Part shown: piece after piece, positions 32,388 through 41,158 of the stretch
How the letters are laid out: every line of letters begins with the position of its first letter
How positions within the stretch are numbered: the first letter of the stretch is position 1
DNA from: Paraburkholderia ginsengisoli NBRC 100965
GTDB taxonomy: Bacteria > Pseudomonadota > Gammaproteobacteria > Burkholderiales > Burkholderiaceae
Assembly: GCF_000739735.1 (NCBI RefSeq)
Contig: NZ_BBJF01000013.1
Coordinates: forward strand, 1 to 64,000
Reading direction: 5' to 3'
DNA: 64,000 nt
Notes under the pieces: generated by a model
Told to the model about the DNA's origin: nothing
Database searches by the model: none
The model's input: the letters and a program-made list of their open reading frames with translations, nothing else
Made by a program: the position numbers and the translations under genes

Positions 32388-35300
32388 CTAGGAATCGATC
32401 GCGGCCCGATTGCCCGACAACGCCGCGTCGAGTGCCGCGGCAACCACATCCGCGTTCGGTCTGAAGACCATATCGCTGTGGCCACCCGCCACGTCGATGA
32501 CCTTCAATCCGCCGCATGCAACCCGCTGCCACAACGGCAATGGATTTCCGCGGCCCTCTATGCGCGTCAATGCGCGAACATACAGGATCGGGCCGGCACG
32601 ATACCGTTTCGGCCGGTATGTCGTCATCGCGACCTGCATGGCCTGGCGCACGCGCAGCAGCACAGGCGGCAAACCAATAGCGTCGGGTTCGATCCTATGC
32701 GCCGTGTAGCCCAGGCGCAGGCGCGCCCGGTCGACCGCCGCCGCCAGCTTGGTCGACACGTATCGGGCACGTTGCGCCGACATCATGTGGCGGAACGTCC
32801 GCCATTGCTCGACGACGTAGCGGCCTTCGTAACGCATCCACGCATTCCACGGCAGATACCGCTCGTTGACGTAGGTGTCGACGAGGCACAGCATCTCGAC
32901 TCGCTCGCCGGCGCGATGCAGTTGCTGGGCGATCTCCAGAGCGATCAGGCCGCCGAACGAGTAGCCAGCCAGCGCATACGGGCCGTGCGGTTGCAACTGG
33001 CGTATCTGCGCCACGTAGTCGCGCGCCATGTCGATGACATGCTGTTGCGGCGCTTGCTCGCCCTCCAGACCATGTGCGTGAAGTCCGTACACCGGCCTGC
33101 CGTTTCGCAGCGCGCCAATCAGTGCGCGGCATTCCATCACCGAGCCGGTGACGCTGTGCGCGAGAAAAAGCGGCGTCCCGTTGCCCGCGCGCATCAGCAC
33201 CAATGCGCTCGACGGCGCGCTCGCAGGGCCGGCCTCGAGGATAGCGGCGATCTGCGCGATCGTCGGCGCGGTTATCAAGTTCGTCAGCGAGATCGTCTGC
33301 CCGGTCGCCTCGTGGATATGGCTCGCCATTTCCGCGGCGAGAAGCGAATCGCCGCCCAGATCGAAAAAGTTATCGTCGCTGCTTATCGGGCCGAAACCGA
33401 ACATGCGTTCCCACAATGCCCGCAGGTACGACTCCCTCTGCTCGCGCGTATTGCCGGGCAATGGCAGCGAGCTTCTTTCAAGGTTCCGCGCCGCTTGCTG
33501 GCGGATGGCGTCAAGACACTCGGGATTGCGCAACGCCCCGGCGTTTCTGGCCGGCACGCCGTTGATCGCGTCGCGCGCCGCGGCCTCCGATGGCTTGCCG
33601 CTATGCGTGGTCGGCAGTGCATCCACCGCGAGGACCAGACCCGGCACATGCGCAGGCGATGCACGGCGGACAAGGTCGCCGCGTACGCGCGACAGCAACG
33701 CGGCGGACAGCTCGACACCGGGTTGCAATACCAGCAGCAGAACGATGCCTCGTTCGCGCGAACCTGCGGTCAAGCTCGCCTTCGCCCCGTTGCGGTCTGC
33801 ATGGGACAACGAACCGGCCGCATTCCGATCGACGACCATCGCATCCCGGATGCCGGGAATATCGTTCAAAATTCGATAGATTTCGGCGGGTCCGACGTTC
33901 ACGCCGCCGACGTTCAGCACGCCATCGGAGCGGCCGTGCATGCGCGCCGATCCTTGAGGCGAAAATTCGATCAGGTCACCGTGCGTCCAGGCGCCGGGGT
34001 TAGCGGCAAAGTACGACGCATGAAAACGTGAACCGTCGGCATCGCCAAAAAACCCGACCGGTCGTGAAGGGAATGGATTGGTGCAGACGAGATGGCCGAT
34101 CCCCACCGCCGGCCGGCCTTCGTCCCACGCCTGAACATCGAGCCCCAGACTCTTGCATTGCGCTTCGCCCGCATAGACTGGCAAGTTCGGATTGCCAAGT
34201 ACAAAGCAGCCGATGATATCGGTGCCGCCCGAAATCGACTGCAGCGGCAACGGTCCGACGTGCTCCTTTACCCAGTCGTACTGCGAATCGAACAGGACCG
34301 CGCCGGTCGACAGCATCGCGCGCAGCGCTGAAAGGTCGAATTGCCGTGCGGGCTCGAGATTCGCCTGCTCGCACATCTTCAGATAGGCGGGGCTCGTACC
34401 GAACACGTTCACGCGTTCATCGGCCGCAATACGCCACAACGTATCGACCGTCGCAAGCGGACCGTCGTACGTGACGATCTCGACCCCCGATGCAAGCGCC
34501 GAGAGCTGCCAATTCCACATCATCCATGCACAGCTGGTCTGAAAATAGAGCTTGTCGCCGGGGCGCAAGTCGGTATGCAACCGATGCTCCTTCAGGTGTT
34601 CGAGCAGCGTGCCGCCGGCGCCATGCACGATACATTTCGGCTTGCCGGTCGTACCCGACGAAAACATGATGAACAGCGGATGATTGAACGGAAAGCGCCG
34701 CCAGACGAAGTCGGCCGGATCGGATTGTGCAATCAAGGCGCCAAGCGAGTGAACCGGCAGCGTGACGCTGCCCGGCAACGGTCCGTCGTCGAGGCTGATA
34801 ATGCCTTCGAGCGACGGCATCGCCGACGCGAGGCCGGCGATGTTCTCCGCCAGCGCGGTTCCCCTGTCGAACGCACGCGTCGCCGTGTGCGCGAACAGCA
34901 GTCGTGGCGCAAGCTGGACGAAACGATCGAGCAGCGCGTCGGCCCCCATCTCCGGTGCCGCGCTCGCCACCGTAGCGCCGAGCGCAGCAACGGCCAGCGT
35001 ACAGATGACGGCCTGCGCATCGTTGCGCATGACCATGGCCACACGATCGCCGCTGCGCAGCCCGAGACGTTCGAGCGTGCAAGCCAGGCTAGCCACGCGC
35101 TCGCGCAGTTCGCGGCGCGTCAGGCGCACACGCGGCGCGTCCACATGACACTCGGACAATGCTGGGGCATCGGCGTCGGCGATGCTCAAACCGAGCAGGC
35201 TATCCGCATAGCTCAGTTCGAGGCGCGGAAAAAATTTCGCACGCTCGATGTCTTCGCCAACGCAGACCGGCTCGACTTCGCCTGAAGTTTCGATGTCCGT

Positions 35301-35522
35301 GCACCACTTGAGAAAGCAACGCCAGAAGCTTCGGTAATCACGTACAGAAAACTCGTGCAGTCGCGTGTAATCGGACAGAGGCAAACCCGTGCGCACCTGG
35401 AGCGCTGAAGCAAAAGCACTCAATTGCGATGCGGCAATCCGTTGTGATGGCGGTACATACACTGGCGTACGGGCGCTGTTAGCGACCCCGGGAATCGGGT
35501 CGTGGCGATCGGAAGACGTCAT
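32388..35522 (-). CDS. Acetoacetyl-CoA synthetase-like adenylation, acyl carrier and thioesterase protein (A-CP-TE)
   Basis: A 1044-residue three-domain protein. Residues about 1-650 are an acetoacetyl-CoA synthetase-like adenylating domain with the N-terminal LHEFSVRDYRSFWRCF block, SSGTTGKPK and GRSDGVLNVGGVNVG. Residues about 690-765 are a carrier domain whose phosphopantetheine serine is Ser726 in FFDLGGDS. Residues about 775-1044 are a thioesterase with Ser855 in GYSFGG and His1015 in GGHSDM. No condensation or ketosynthase domain is present, so it can activate, hold and release one acyl group but not elongate it. It lies alone, convergent with the transposase relic. It might supply an acyl ornament for a glycan or lipid, which is inference. 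Confidence 0.9.
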   Translation of the reverse strand: MTSSDRHDPIPGVANSARTPVYVPPSQRIAASQLSAFASALQVRTGLPLSDYTRLHEFSVRDYRSFWRCFLKWCTDIETSGEVEPVCVGEDIERAKFFPRLELSYADSLLGLSIADADAPALSECHVDAPRVRLTRRELRERVASLACTLERLGLRSGDRVAMVMRNDAQAVICTLAVAALGATVASAAPEMGADALLDRFVQLAPRLLFAHTATRAFDRGTALAENIAGLASAMPSLEGIISLDDGPLPGSVTLPVHSLGALIAQSDPADFVWRRFPFNHPLFIMFSSGTTGKPKCIVHGAGGTLLEHLKEHRLHTDLRPGDKLYFQTSCAWMMWNWQLSALASGVEIVTYDGPLATVDTLWRIAADERVNVFGTSPAYLKMCEQANLEPARQFDLSALRAMLSTGAVLFDSQYDWVKEHVGPLPLQSISGGTDIIGCFVLGNPNLPVYAGEAQCKSLGLDVQAWDEGRPAVGIGHLVCTNPFPSRPVGFFGDADGSRFHASYFAANPGAWTHGDLIEFSPQGSARMHGRSDGVLNVGGVNVGPAEIYRILNDIPGIRDAMVVDRNAAGSLSHADRNGAKASLTAGSRERGIVLLLVLQPGVELSAALLSRVRGDLVRRASPAHVPGLVLAVDALPTTHSGKPSEAAARDAINGVPARNAGALRNPECLDAIRQQAARNLERSSLPLPGNTREQRESYLRALWERMFGFGPISSDDNFFDLGGDSLLAAEMASHIHEATGQTISLTNLITAPTIAQIAAILEAGPASAPSSALVLMRAGNGTPLFLAHSVTGSVMECRALIGALRNGRPVYGLHAHGLEGEQAPQQHVIDMARDYVAQIRQLQPHGPYALAGYSFGGLIALEIAQQLHRAGERVEMLCLVDTYVNERYLPWNAWMRYEGRYVVEQWRTFRHMMSAQRARYVSTKLAAAVDRARLRLGYTAHRIEPDAIGLPPVLLRVRQAMQVAMTTYRPKRYRAGPILYVRALTRIEGRGNPLPLWQRVACGGLKVIDVAGGHSDMVFRPNADVVAAALDAALSGNRAAIDS

Positions 35523-36014
35523 GTTTGGGCTCTCAAGAGAGAATAGACACCCCGCGACGATGCGGACGCATGAATACCCTGCTCTAACGATTCGCGAGGC
35601 ACTTCGCCGATCTGGTCCGGCATGCTCGGCGGTGCTTTCGAAAGAATGAGAAAGACTGAGAAAGAATGTACGCGCGCGCCCGGTGCCGGAATGTGGTCTA
35701 ACGAACCAACGTATGTGATCGTTTCTCGACCGGCAGTTCCTGCCTTTTCCATCGCAAGCACTCGTCAGCCACTACACCTTTCAAGCGGCTGACCGTATTC
35801 GGCGAAAGCTCTTTCGCCTGCTCGCTTCACATCACTCCGAGTGCGCCGGATCCCGGTTCGCCGCTTCATTCCGCTCGCCTAAAACCCAATGTTCTACGCG
35901 CTCCGACAACTTGTGTTGGCGAACGTACATAGTAAAAAACGGCCACGGAATACTTTTCATTACGGTCCGATCTATTCGACATAACAAGTTTCAACAACTG
36001 CGAGAATCCGAACC
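35523..36014. other. Divergent intergenic region of 492 bp with 3 x 10-bp repeat
   Basis: It separates the A-CP-TE gene (minus) from the oxygenase-like gene (plus), so both promoters should lie here. At 35641-35670 a 10-bp unit (AAAGAATGAG) occurs three times in tandem with 1-2 changes. The right 130 bp are AT-rich compared with the surroundings. No gene is convincing. Confidence 0.6.
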
Positions 36015-36740
36015 ATGCAATCCATGTCAGACGCACAAGGTCATACGCCCGCGAAGCGGATTCGAATAGAAACAGGGGTCGCGCTGAAGTCTTTTAGCGA
36101 TGTGATTCCGATAGAGGCAATCGCAGAGATCAACGAAGCCATCGATCGTTCATTTGGAAGTCTGGCGCAACGTGCTCAATTGAGCCTGATGGCGGCCGAG
36201 TTGATTCGCCGTAGCGAATCATTCCGGCAACTCGAAGAGAACATGTGTACCAGTACACGCGCGATGGCGGCCAAAGCCGGACAGACGGAATTGCCGCTTC
36301 AGCCTTTTCACGTGATTCGCTGTTCGAGCGCGGCGACGGTGGCGGAAAGTCATTGCCGCCATTACGACTCCCATCTGCTGACGTTACTCATTCCGCTACA
36401 ACTGGCGCCGGAGGGTGACGCCAACGGCGATCTCGTGATGTATCGCCGCCCTCGTCTTTCAGTCTCCACGCCGGGCAATGTGATATGCAAGATTCGCCAC
36501 GGCATCCAGCGCGGCCTGCCGCTCGGCTGGCGGAAATGGCTGACGCAGCACGATCTGCGTCGAGGTAATTGCGATCGCGTGCCGGTGCAGATCGGCAGCG
36601 TCTACGTATTCAATGGCTTTGCCCTCCAGCACGCGAACCTCGAAGTCGAGACAGGACAGCGCCGCACACTGCTGATCCATTACTACGATCCTGGTCATTC
36701 GCTGGGTCTTAGCGAGGTGCTGCGTCGCAGACGGCATTGA
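36015..36740 (+). CDS. Putative 2OG-Fe(II) oxygenase-like protein
   Basis: A 241-residue protein that I do not match to a named family. The second half reads like a double-stranded beta-helix oxygenase: His116-Tyr-Asp118 (RHYDSH) gives an HxD pair, the following TLLIPLQLAPEG and GDLVMYRRPR fit strands, and YVFNGFALQHANLEVETGQRR gives a distal His206 and an Arg (216/217) where 2-oxoglutarate would be held. The first 95 residues are helical. It is a single gene followed by a terminator. Substrate unknown. The fold assignment rests on residue pattern only. Confidence 0.72.
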   Translation: MQSMSDAQGHTPAKRIRIETGVALKSFSDVIPIEAIAEINEAIDRSFGSLAQRAQLSLMAAELIRRSESFRQLEENMCTSTRAMAAKAGQTELPLQPFHVIRCSSAATVAESHCRHYDSHLLTLLIPLQLAPEGDANGDLVMYRRPRLSVSTPGNVICKIRHGIQRGLPLGWRKWLTQHDLRRGNCDRVPVQIGSVYVFNGFALQHANLEVETGQRRTLLIHYYDPGHSLGLSEVLRRRRH

Positions 36741-36821
36741 GATGGATCGCCAGCGAAAGAACACACTCCCGACATGTCGACGATGTGCTTCGGGGCGCGG
36801 CAGGTTCAGAAGCATCGAAAG

Positions 36822-36862
36822 AAAAATCCCGTGGCTTCCATTCAAGTGGCCACGGGATTTTT
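36822..36862. terminator. Bidirectional terminator
   Basis: AAAAATCCCGTGGC (36822-36835) pairs with GCCACGGGATTTTT (36849-36862) around a 13-nt loop, with a T run on each strand. It separates the oxygenase-like gene and the convergent methyltransferase gene. Confidence 0.9.
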
Positions 36863-36938
36863 TATTGAGGATAACTGATTTAACAATTCGGCTTTCTGGC
36901 GACTGCCTCTACCGTCACCCCCCTTCACGACCTGTGTG

Positions 36939-37694
36939 TCATCCGGCAGTGCCGGACTTCAATAGGAAAAACTGGACCCCACGCGCACCGTGATCGGTGA
37001 ACTCAGCGTGCAGTTTTTCGATGCCGCACCGCTGGAATAGCATGAGAAGTCTGTTCAGGTTGTACGCATTCATCTGCATCGTCGGTTCAAACATAGGCCT
37101 TCCACGAGCAAGATTGGCCAGCCAGTTCGCGGGCGCGAAATGGTCGCGAGTCCCGCTGATGGTGTGGGCGAGCCGGGTCGCATTGCTATCGTAGGTAAAG
37201 TGTAGAACGGCGATTCCACCTGGCGACAGGTGACCCAACAGGGCCTCGGCGAGCTTCATTCCGCGCTCGACCGGAATATGCTGGAAGACGATATAGGAAT
37301 TGATCAAGTCGAACATTCCGTGGAGATTCGTCAGCCCATCATCGGATCGAACGAACTCGATATTGCCGATGCCTTCCTGGGTGACGTTTTTCGCCGCTTC
37401 TTCCAGCATGGATGGCGAAACGTCGATTCCAACCGCGCTCTTTACCCGCCTCGACAACGGGATGATCAAGCGGCCCACGCCACACCCGAAATCCGTGGCC
37501 CGCTCGGCCTGAAAGTCCGGATTCAGATGCCGATGTATCACATTGAACATGTCGGAAACATACAGCTCTCCACTCTGGAAGAACTGTTGTTTCGCGTCGG
37601 TCGACAGTTCGGGTTCCTTGAACTCAGGCCAACTGACGACACCATAGTACGGCGATAATTTTCCCCATTTTTCCCAATGCTTATCGGTGGACAT
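36939..37694 (-). CDS. SAM-dependent class I methyltransferase
   Basis: A 251-residue protein from ATG 37694, which has GGAG in GAGGAGACCGCG just upstream; an in-frame start at 37727 is less likely. Motif I is ATDFGCGVGRLIIPLS near residue 70, followed by AVGIDVSPSMLEEA and SYIVFQHIP. These mark a Rossmann-fold methyltransferase of the Methyltransf_11/25 type. Its substrate is unknown. It stands alone between a terminator and a 276-bp gap; the nearby polysaccharide loci make a sugar or lipid acceptor possible. Confidence 0.88.
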   Translation of the reverse strand: MSTDKHWEKWGKLSPYYGVVSWPEFKEPELSTDAKQQFFQSGELYVSDMFNVIHRHLNPDFQAERATDFGCGVGRLIIPLSRRVKSAVGIDVSPSMLEEAAKNVTQEGIGNIEFVRSDDGLTNLHGMFDLINSYIVFQHIPVERGMKLAEALLGHLSPGGIAVLHFTYDSNATRLAHTISGTRDHFAPANWLANLARGRPMFEPTMQMNAYNLNRLLMLFQRCGIEKLHAEFTDHGARGVQFFLLKSGTAG

Positions 37695-37970
37695 CGCGGT
37701 CTCCTCGCGGTTGGCGCAAGTGTCCATACGAACATGGCAGCATGCTTATCGAATGTTCGCTGCCACGCCGTTGTGTCGAAAAGCTTTTCCGTCGAGGCTT
37801 CTTTCCGTATGTTCTCGATGATGATGATGGAGAAGCTCTGATGGCTCAGAAAGTATTCGCCGGGGTGAGGGCGACGTTGGTCCATTCTCGCCGTGTAGCG
37901 ATGCGGGCCGTGACATGATTGCGATAGAGAAACGCCATAGAAAAAGCAAACCAGACAGGCATTCGCCCGC

Positions 37971-38366
37971 TCACTTTCGCGCCGCCGGCCGCAGCGAATT
38001 CTGGACCATCCACTTGATTCGCTCGCAATTCACCTTGGTCCGTGCCGCGAAGTCCGCCGGATCGCGATCACGCAGCGCCGCCATCTGCCGGTTGTCGTTC
38101 TCGGCGCGTCGCCATCCGACTTGCCAGTGTCGATCGAAGTCGCTCGCTTCGTGCAGCACTTTTCTCAGCCGCTGTTTATAGGCGTCAACGCGTTCGGACG
38201 ACACCTCGCAGAACTCGCGCGCGAAGTGAGCACGCTCACCCGCTGTTTCCGCTTTGGCATTCGCGGCATCTTCGCTGGCCATAGCTGGCTGCGGCAGCGC
38301 CGTCCACGCCAGCAGGCAGCATGTCACCACGACCAGCACTCCGGGGCAGTGTCGTACGTCGTTCAT
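37971..38366 (-). CDS. Small secreted protein of unknown function
   Basis: From ATG 38366, which has a consensus ribosome site AGGAGGTAGCG, the protein has 131 residues. An N-terminal signal peptide (MNDVRHCPGVLVVVTCCLL, cleavage after AMA near residue 28) precedes a short charged domain with two cysteines (EFCEV and VNCERIKW), which could pair in the periplasm. I recognise no family. It is divergent from the Ala-rich secreted protein gene, with 277 bp between them. Confidence 0.7.
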   Translation of the reverse strand: MNDVRHCPGVLVVVTCCLLAWTALPQPAMASEDAANAKAETAGERAHFAREFCEVSSERVDAYKQRLRKVLHEASDFDRHWQVGWRRAENDNRQMAALRDRDPADFAARTKVNCERIKWMVQNSLRPAARK

Positions 38367-38643
38367 CGCTACCTCCTGACGGTTCATCGCGGCGCCCAGG
38401 GATTGCCCGAGCTTTCCCGTCGTTTTCCGCCGCATCGCGCCGAAATGTCTTTAATGGACAGCAGGATGGCGTTTTCGCGCGCTATGCAGACCATTGATTC
38501 GACAATACGCGGTGTTACGCTCAGGGAAAGTAGCCTTCGCGGCAGTGAGCCGCCGTTCAGCGGCAGAATCAACAGCCAATAGAACACGTCGCGAAGCGCA
38601 TTAGCCAATGAAAAGGCGAAACATCGCTGCGGGAGCCACTGCG

Positions 38644-39246
38644 ATGGAATTTAAAACATATACCGTACTGACGCTAATGGTGGTGAGCAGCTCTGCCTTC
38701 GCATGGCAGCCGCTCACTTATCCGGTCCGAAGTCAGAGTCCGTATCAGCGTAGCATCGACACCGCGTTGTGCTACGCCGAAGCCAACAAGACCAAGGTCG
38801 ACATCAGGCGCGAACCGCAGATTCCACCGCGTCCTCAACCCGCCAGCAAAGCCACGTCGACGGGCGTACCGTCTCGCCCGCCGCTGCCGTCCAGCACTTT
38901 CTCCGCCGCGCCGATGAGCGCGAGCATGCCCGCAGCCGCGACCGCACCCGGTGCAAGCGAGCCGGTGGCGACCGCGGCTGCGGGCGCGTCGGCGCCACGA
39001 CCGGCTAGCGCGCCTACGACGAGCGCCGCTAACGCGCCCGCCGCGGCCGCCTCGGCTGCCACCGGGGCATCGGCGGCGACAGCCGACCTCGGCGCATCGT
39101 CCGCGGCGGCGGGTTCGTCGGCGCAGGCGAACGCGGCGTCGAGCGTGAAGCTGCCGCCGCTACCGGCCCCTGAGCCGCCGATGACCCAGTACTGGGCAGC
39201 GTATGGCGCGTGCATGCAGGCGCGGGGTTACGTGGTCGCACAGTAA
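38644..39246 (+). CDS. Ala/Pro/Ser-rich secreted protein with conserved C-terminal YWxAYxACMxxRGY motif
   Basis: From ATG 38644 (ribosome site CGGGAG) the protein has 200 residues. It starts with a signal peptide ending ...SSSAFA and continues with a short region with one Cys (TALCYAEANKTKVD). A low-complexity Ala/Ser/Pro/Thr linker fills residues 70-175, and the end is QYWAAYGACMQARGYVV. That last block recurs at the C-terminus of small proteobacterial envelope proteins. The two cysteines may pair. An in-frame ATG at 38608 exists but lacks a ribosome site. The linker looks like a wall- or envelope-spanning spacer; function unknown. Confidence 0.75.
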   Translation: MEFKTYTVLTLMVVSSSAFAWQPLTYPVRSQSPYQRSIDTALCYAEANKTKVDIRREPQIPPRPQPASKATSTGVPSRPPLPSSTFSAAPMSASMPAAATAPGASEPVATAAAGASAPRPASAPTTSAANAPAAAASAATGASAATADLGASSAAAGSSAQANAASSVKLPPLPAPEPPMTQYWAAYGACMQARGYVVAQ

Positions 39247-39304
39247 CGCCCGCTGCACACCTCGTTGCCGCGCTCTGTTCTTTCGATCGCGGCGTCGGCA
39301 CTCG

Positions 39305-40591
39305 ATGCCCGTTAGCGACCCCGCCATGCTCAGCGATACGACTTCCGATCAGCAGAATTTCCGACGCTGCGGCCAATGCGGTGCGCCGCTGGCCGCTCTC
39401 TTCTCGCCGTGTCCTTCGTGCCATGCGTATCCCGCCGACACGTTCGCCGCACGCGCCGCGCTCGCGCCAGGTGGGCACCTCCCGCCGGACCATCGTCGCC
39501 TGCCCATGCGCGTTCCCACACTGCCGACGCGCAGGATCTGGAGCCCGTCGTCGCGGGCGCTGGTCCAGCGCTACGATGCGATCGAGGAGCCCGTGGCCGC
39601 GACGAGCGTCTATCGACGGCTGCGCCAACCTATCGCGGTGGGCGCGTCGGTGCTGGTGGCGACTGCCGTCGTGTATCTCGGCTTCATCCATAGCGACGAG
39701 GCGCGCGTCGGCATACCGGTCGCGGTGTCCGGCAAGGTGCAGACGCAGAACGGCAAGCCGTCCGTTGGTGTCGCGCGAAAGAGGCCTGACCCGGAGCTTG
39801 CGCAGCGGCCGGCGAATATCGTCGCGCAGCGGTCTGCGGCGGTGCGCTCCCTGCCGGTTGCGCCGCCGGTCGGCTCACCGGCTGCACAACGCCACGCCGT
39901 TGTGACGGCGGCCGATGTGAGGCGTCCCACTACAACTGCACCAGATGCAAGGGCTGTCATTGCGACGGCGTCCAATGTGACAGGCACGCTTGCAGCCGCG
40001 CCCGATGCAAGAGGTGCCGTTGCGGTAGCGCCCGATGCGAGAAGCGCGGTCGTGTCCGCGTCCGACACGAGGCGTACTGCGGCGACGACGCCCGATACAA
40101 GGCGCACGGTTGCGGCGACGCCCGATGCAAGACGCACCGCCACGTTAGCATCCGATGCCGGACGCGGCGCCGGCGTTCAATCGGCCAGCCCGGCCAGCAA
40201 ATTACGCGCGGACGCGGCGAGGCATCTGAGAGCGGCGCGCGTCAATTTGCAGGAGAACAATCTGTCGGCGACCAGATCGCAGCTCTCCGCGGCCGTTGCC
40301 GCACAGCCCGAGAGCCGCGACGCACAGCGCATGCGCTCCGCGCTGAGCACGCGCGAAGAGCAGCGCGACGCGTTGCTTAGCCTCGCGCGCGGCTGCGGAT
40401 ATGTCGGACGTTGGGGCTGCGTGTCACGCAACGCGGGCACTGCGCTCGAGATCGATGCGAGCAGCAAGGAGGCGCAGCGCCTCGTGACGCTTGCGATGCA
40501 CGAGTCCGGACTCCAGATCGCACCGCCGCCCGTCGAGGCTGCGCCGGAACCGACGGCGCCCGCGCCGAGCGACATCATCACGCATCATTGA
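39305..40591 (+). CDS. Zinc-ribbon membrane protein with 30-bp minisatellite linker and helical C-terminal domain
   Basis: From ATG 39305 the protein has 428 residues. It has an N-terminal zinc ribbon (CGQCGAP then CPSCHAY, about residues 22-42), one membrane segment near residues 105-125 (IAVGASVLVATAVVYLGFI), and a repeat linker of 9 x 10 residues with consensus APDARRTVAA (residues about 202-291). The C-terminal helical domain of about 110 residues (AARHLRAARVNLQENNLSA) resembles TPR-like repeats and contains two cysteines (GCGYVGRWGCVSR). Topology would put the ribbon in the cytoplasm and the repeats outside. No function can be named. It starts 58 bp after the preceding gene and may be cotranscribed. 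Confidence 0.75.
   Translation: MPVSDPAMLSDTTSDQQNFRRCGQCGAPLAALFSPCPSCHAYPADTFAARAALAPGGHLPPDHRRLPMRVPTLPTRRIWSPSSRALVQRYDAIEEPVAATSVYRRLRQPIAVGASVLVATAVVYLGFIHSDEARVGIPVAVSGKVQTQNGKPSVGVARKRPDPELAQRPANIVAQRSAAVRSLPVAPPVGSPAAQRHAVVTAADVRRPTTTAPDARAVIATASNVTGTLAAAPDARGAVAVAPDARSAVVSASDTRRTAATTPDTRRTVAATPDARRTATLASDAGRGAGVQSASPASKLRADAARHLRAARVNLQENNLSATRSQLSAAVAAQPESRDAQRMRSALSTREEQRDALLSLARGCGYVGRWGCVSRNAGTALEIDASSKEAQRLVTLAMHESGLQIAPPPVEAAPEPTAPAPSDIITHH
39908..40177 (+). repeat. In-frame minisatellite, nine 30-bp units
   Basis: Nine consecutive 30-bp units, each encoding ten residues around [A/T]PDARR or ASDTRR, start at 39908, 39938, 39968 and so on to 40148. Units are 60-80 percent alike. 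All changes keep the frame, so copy number could vary by slippage without breaking the gene. Confidence 0.9.
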
Positions 40592-40739
40592 CGGCGCGTC
40601 GCGCTGGTATCGGCACTCCACACATGTGAGTGCGAAGGCATACGCTTCGCCGCCGACGCGAAGCATTCATTCACGCACACTAGCTGTCGCAAAGCCGGTG
40701 GCGTCCTGACCGCGATGCTGCAAAAGCAGCAGGCTGTCA

Positions 40740-41060
40740 TCACTCGCCATCGCGCGCACCGTCACGTGAGCGCGCACAGACACCAGCGAGTCCAACCTGG
40801 CTGATACGCGCACAACGCTCTACCGCGTCGCCATCGCCACACTCACCCGATGCGCAACCGCGCCTAGGCGGCATCACGATATCCGCACGCGGTCGACCGC
40901 GCGGCAGCGAGCGCTGCGCCTGCGCCTGCGCCTGCCCCAGCGCGATGACAAACGCATCAGCATGGCGCGGCACGTCGCCGGTATCGACCCGTTGGAGGAC
41001 ACACGGAAATCCATTCGCCAATGCAAAAACGCCGGTGATCAGCGTCACTTTGCGTTTCAT
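40740..41060 (-). CDS. Small Cys-containing protein of unknown function (possible)
   Basis: From ATG 41060, with GGAGAGG four bases upstream, a 106-residue ORF begins MKRKVTLITGVFALANG, which resembles a signal peptide. The rest is Arg/Gly-rich with about five cysteines and no recognisable domain. It starts 98 bp beyond the locus B tyrosine kinase on the same strand, so it could be its last gene. The good ribosome site supports it; the composition of the second half argues against a folded protein. Confidence 0.45.
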   Translation of the reverse strand: MKRKVTLITGVFALANGFPCVLQRVDTGDVPRHADAFVIALGQAQAQAQRSLPRGRPRADIVMPPRRGCASGECGDGDAVERCARISQVGLAGVCARSRDGARDGE

Positions 41061-41158
41061 GCAGCCTCTCCCTGACGGAGATGCGCAATGCCTACGCTTA
41101 CGCCTACACCGACGCCGCACCACAGCCGGGCAGCACGCGGAAAAAGAACGCCGCGCCG

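Noticed and set aside
32214..34031. Plus-strand open frame of 605 codons opposite the A-CP-TE gene
   Set aside because: It is a shadow of the real gene; only its first part overlaps the transposase relic in frame.
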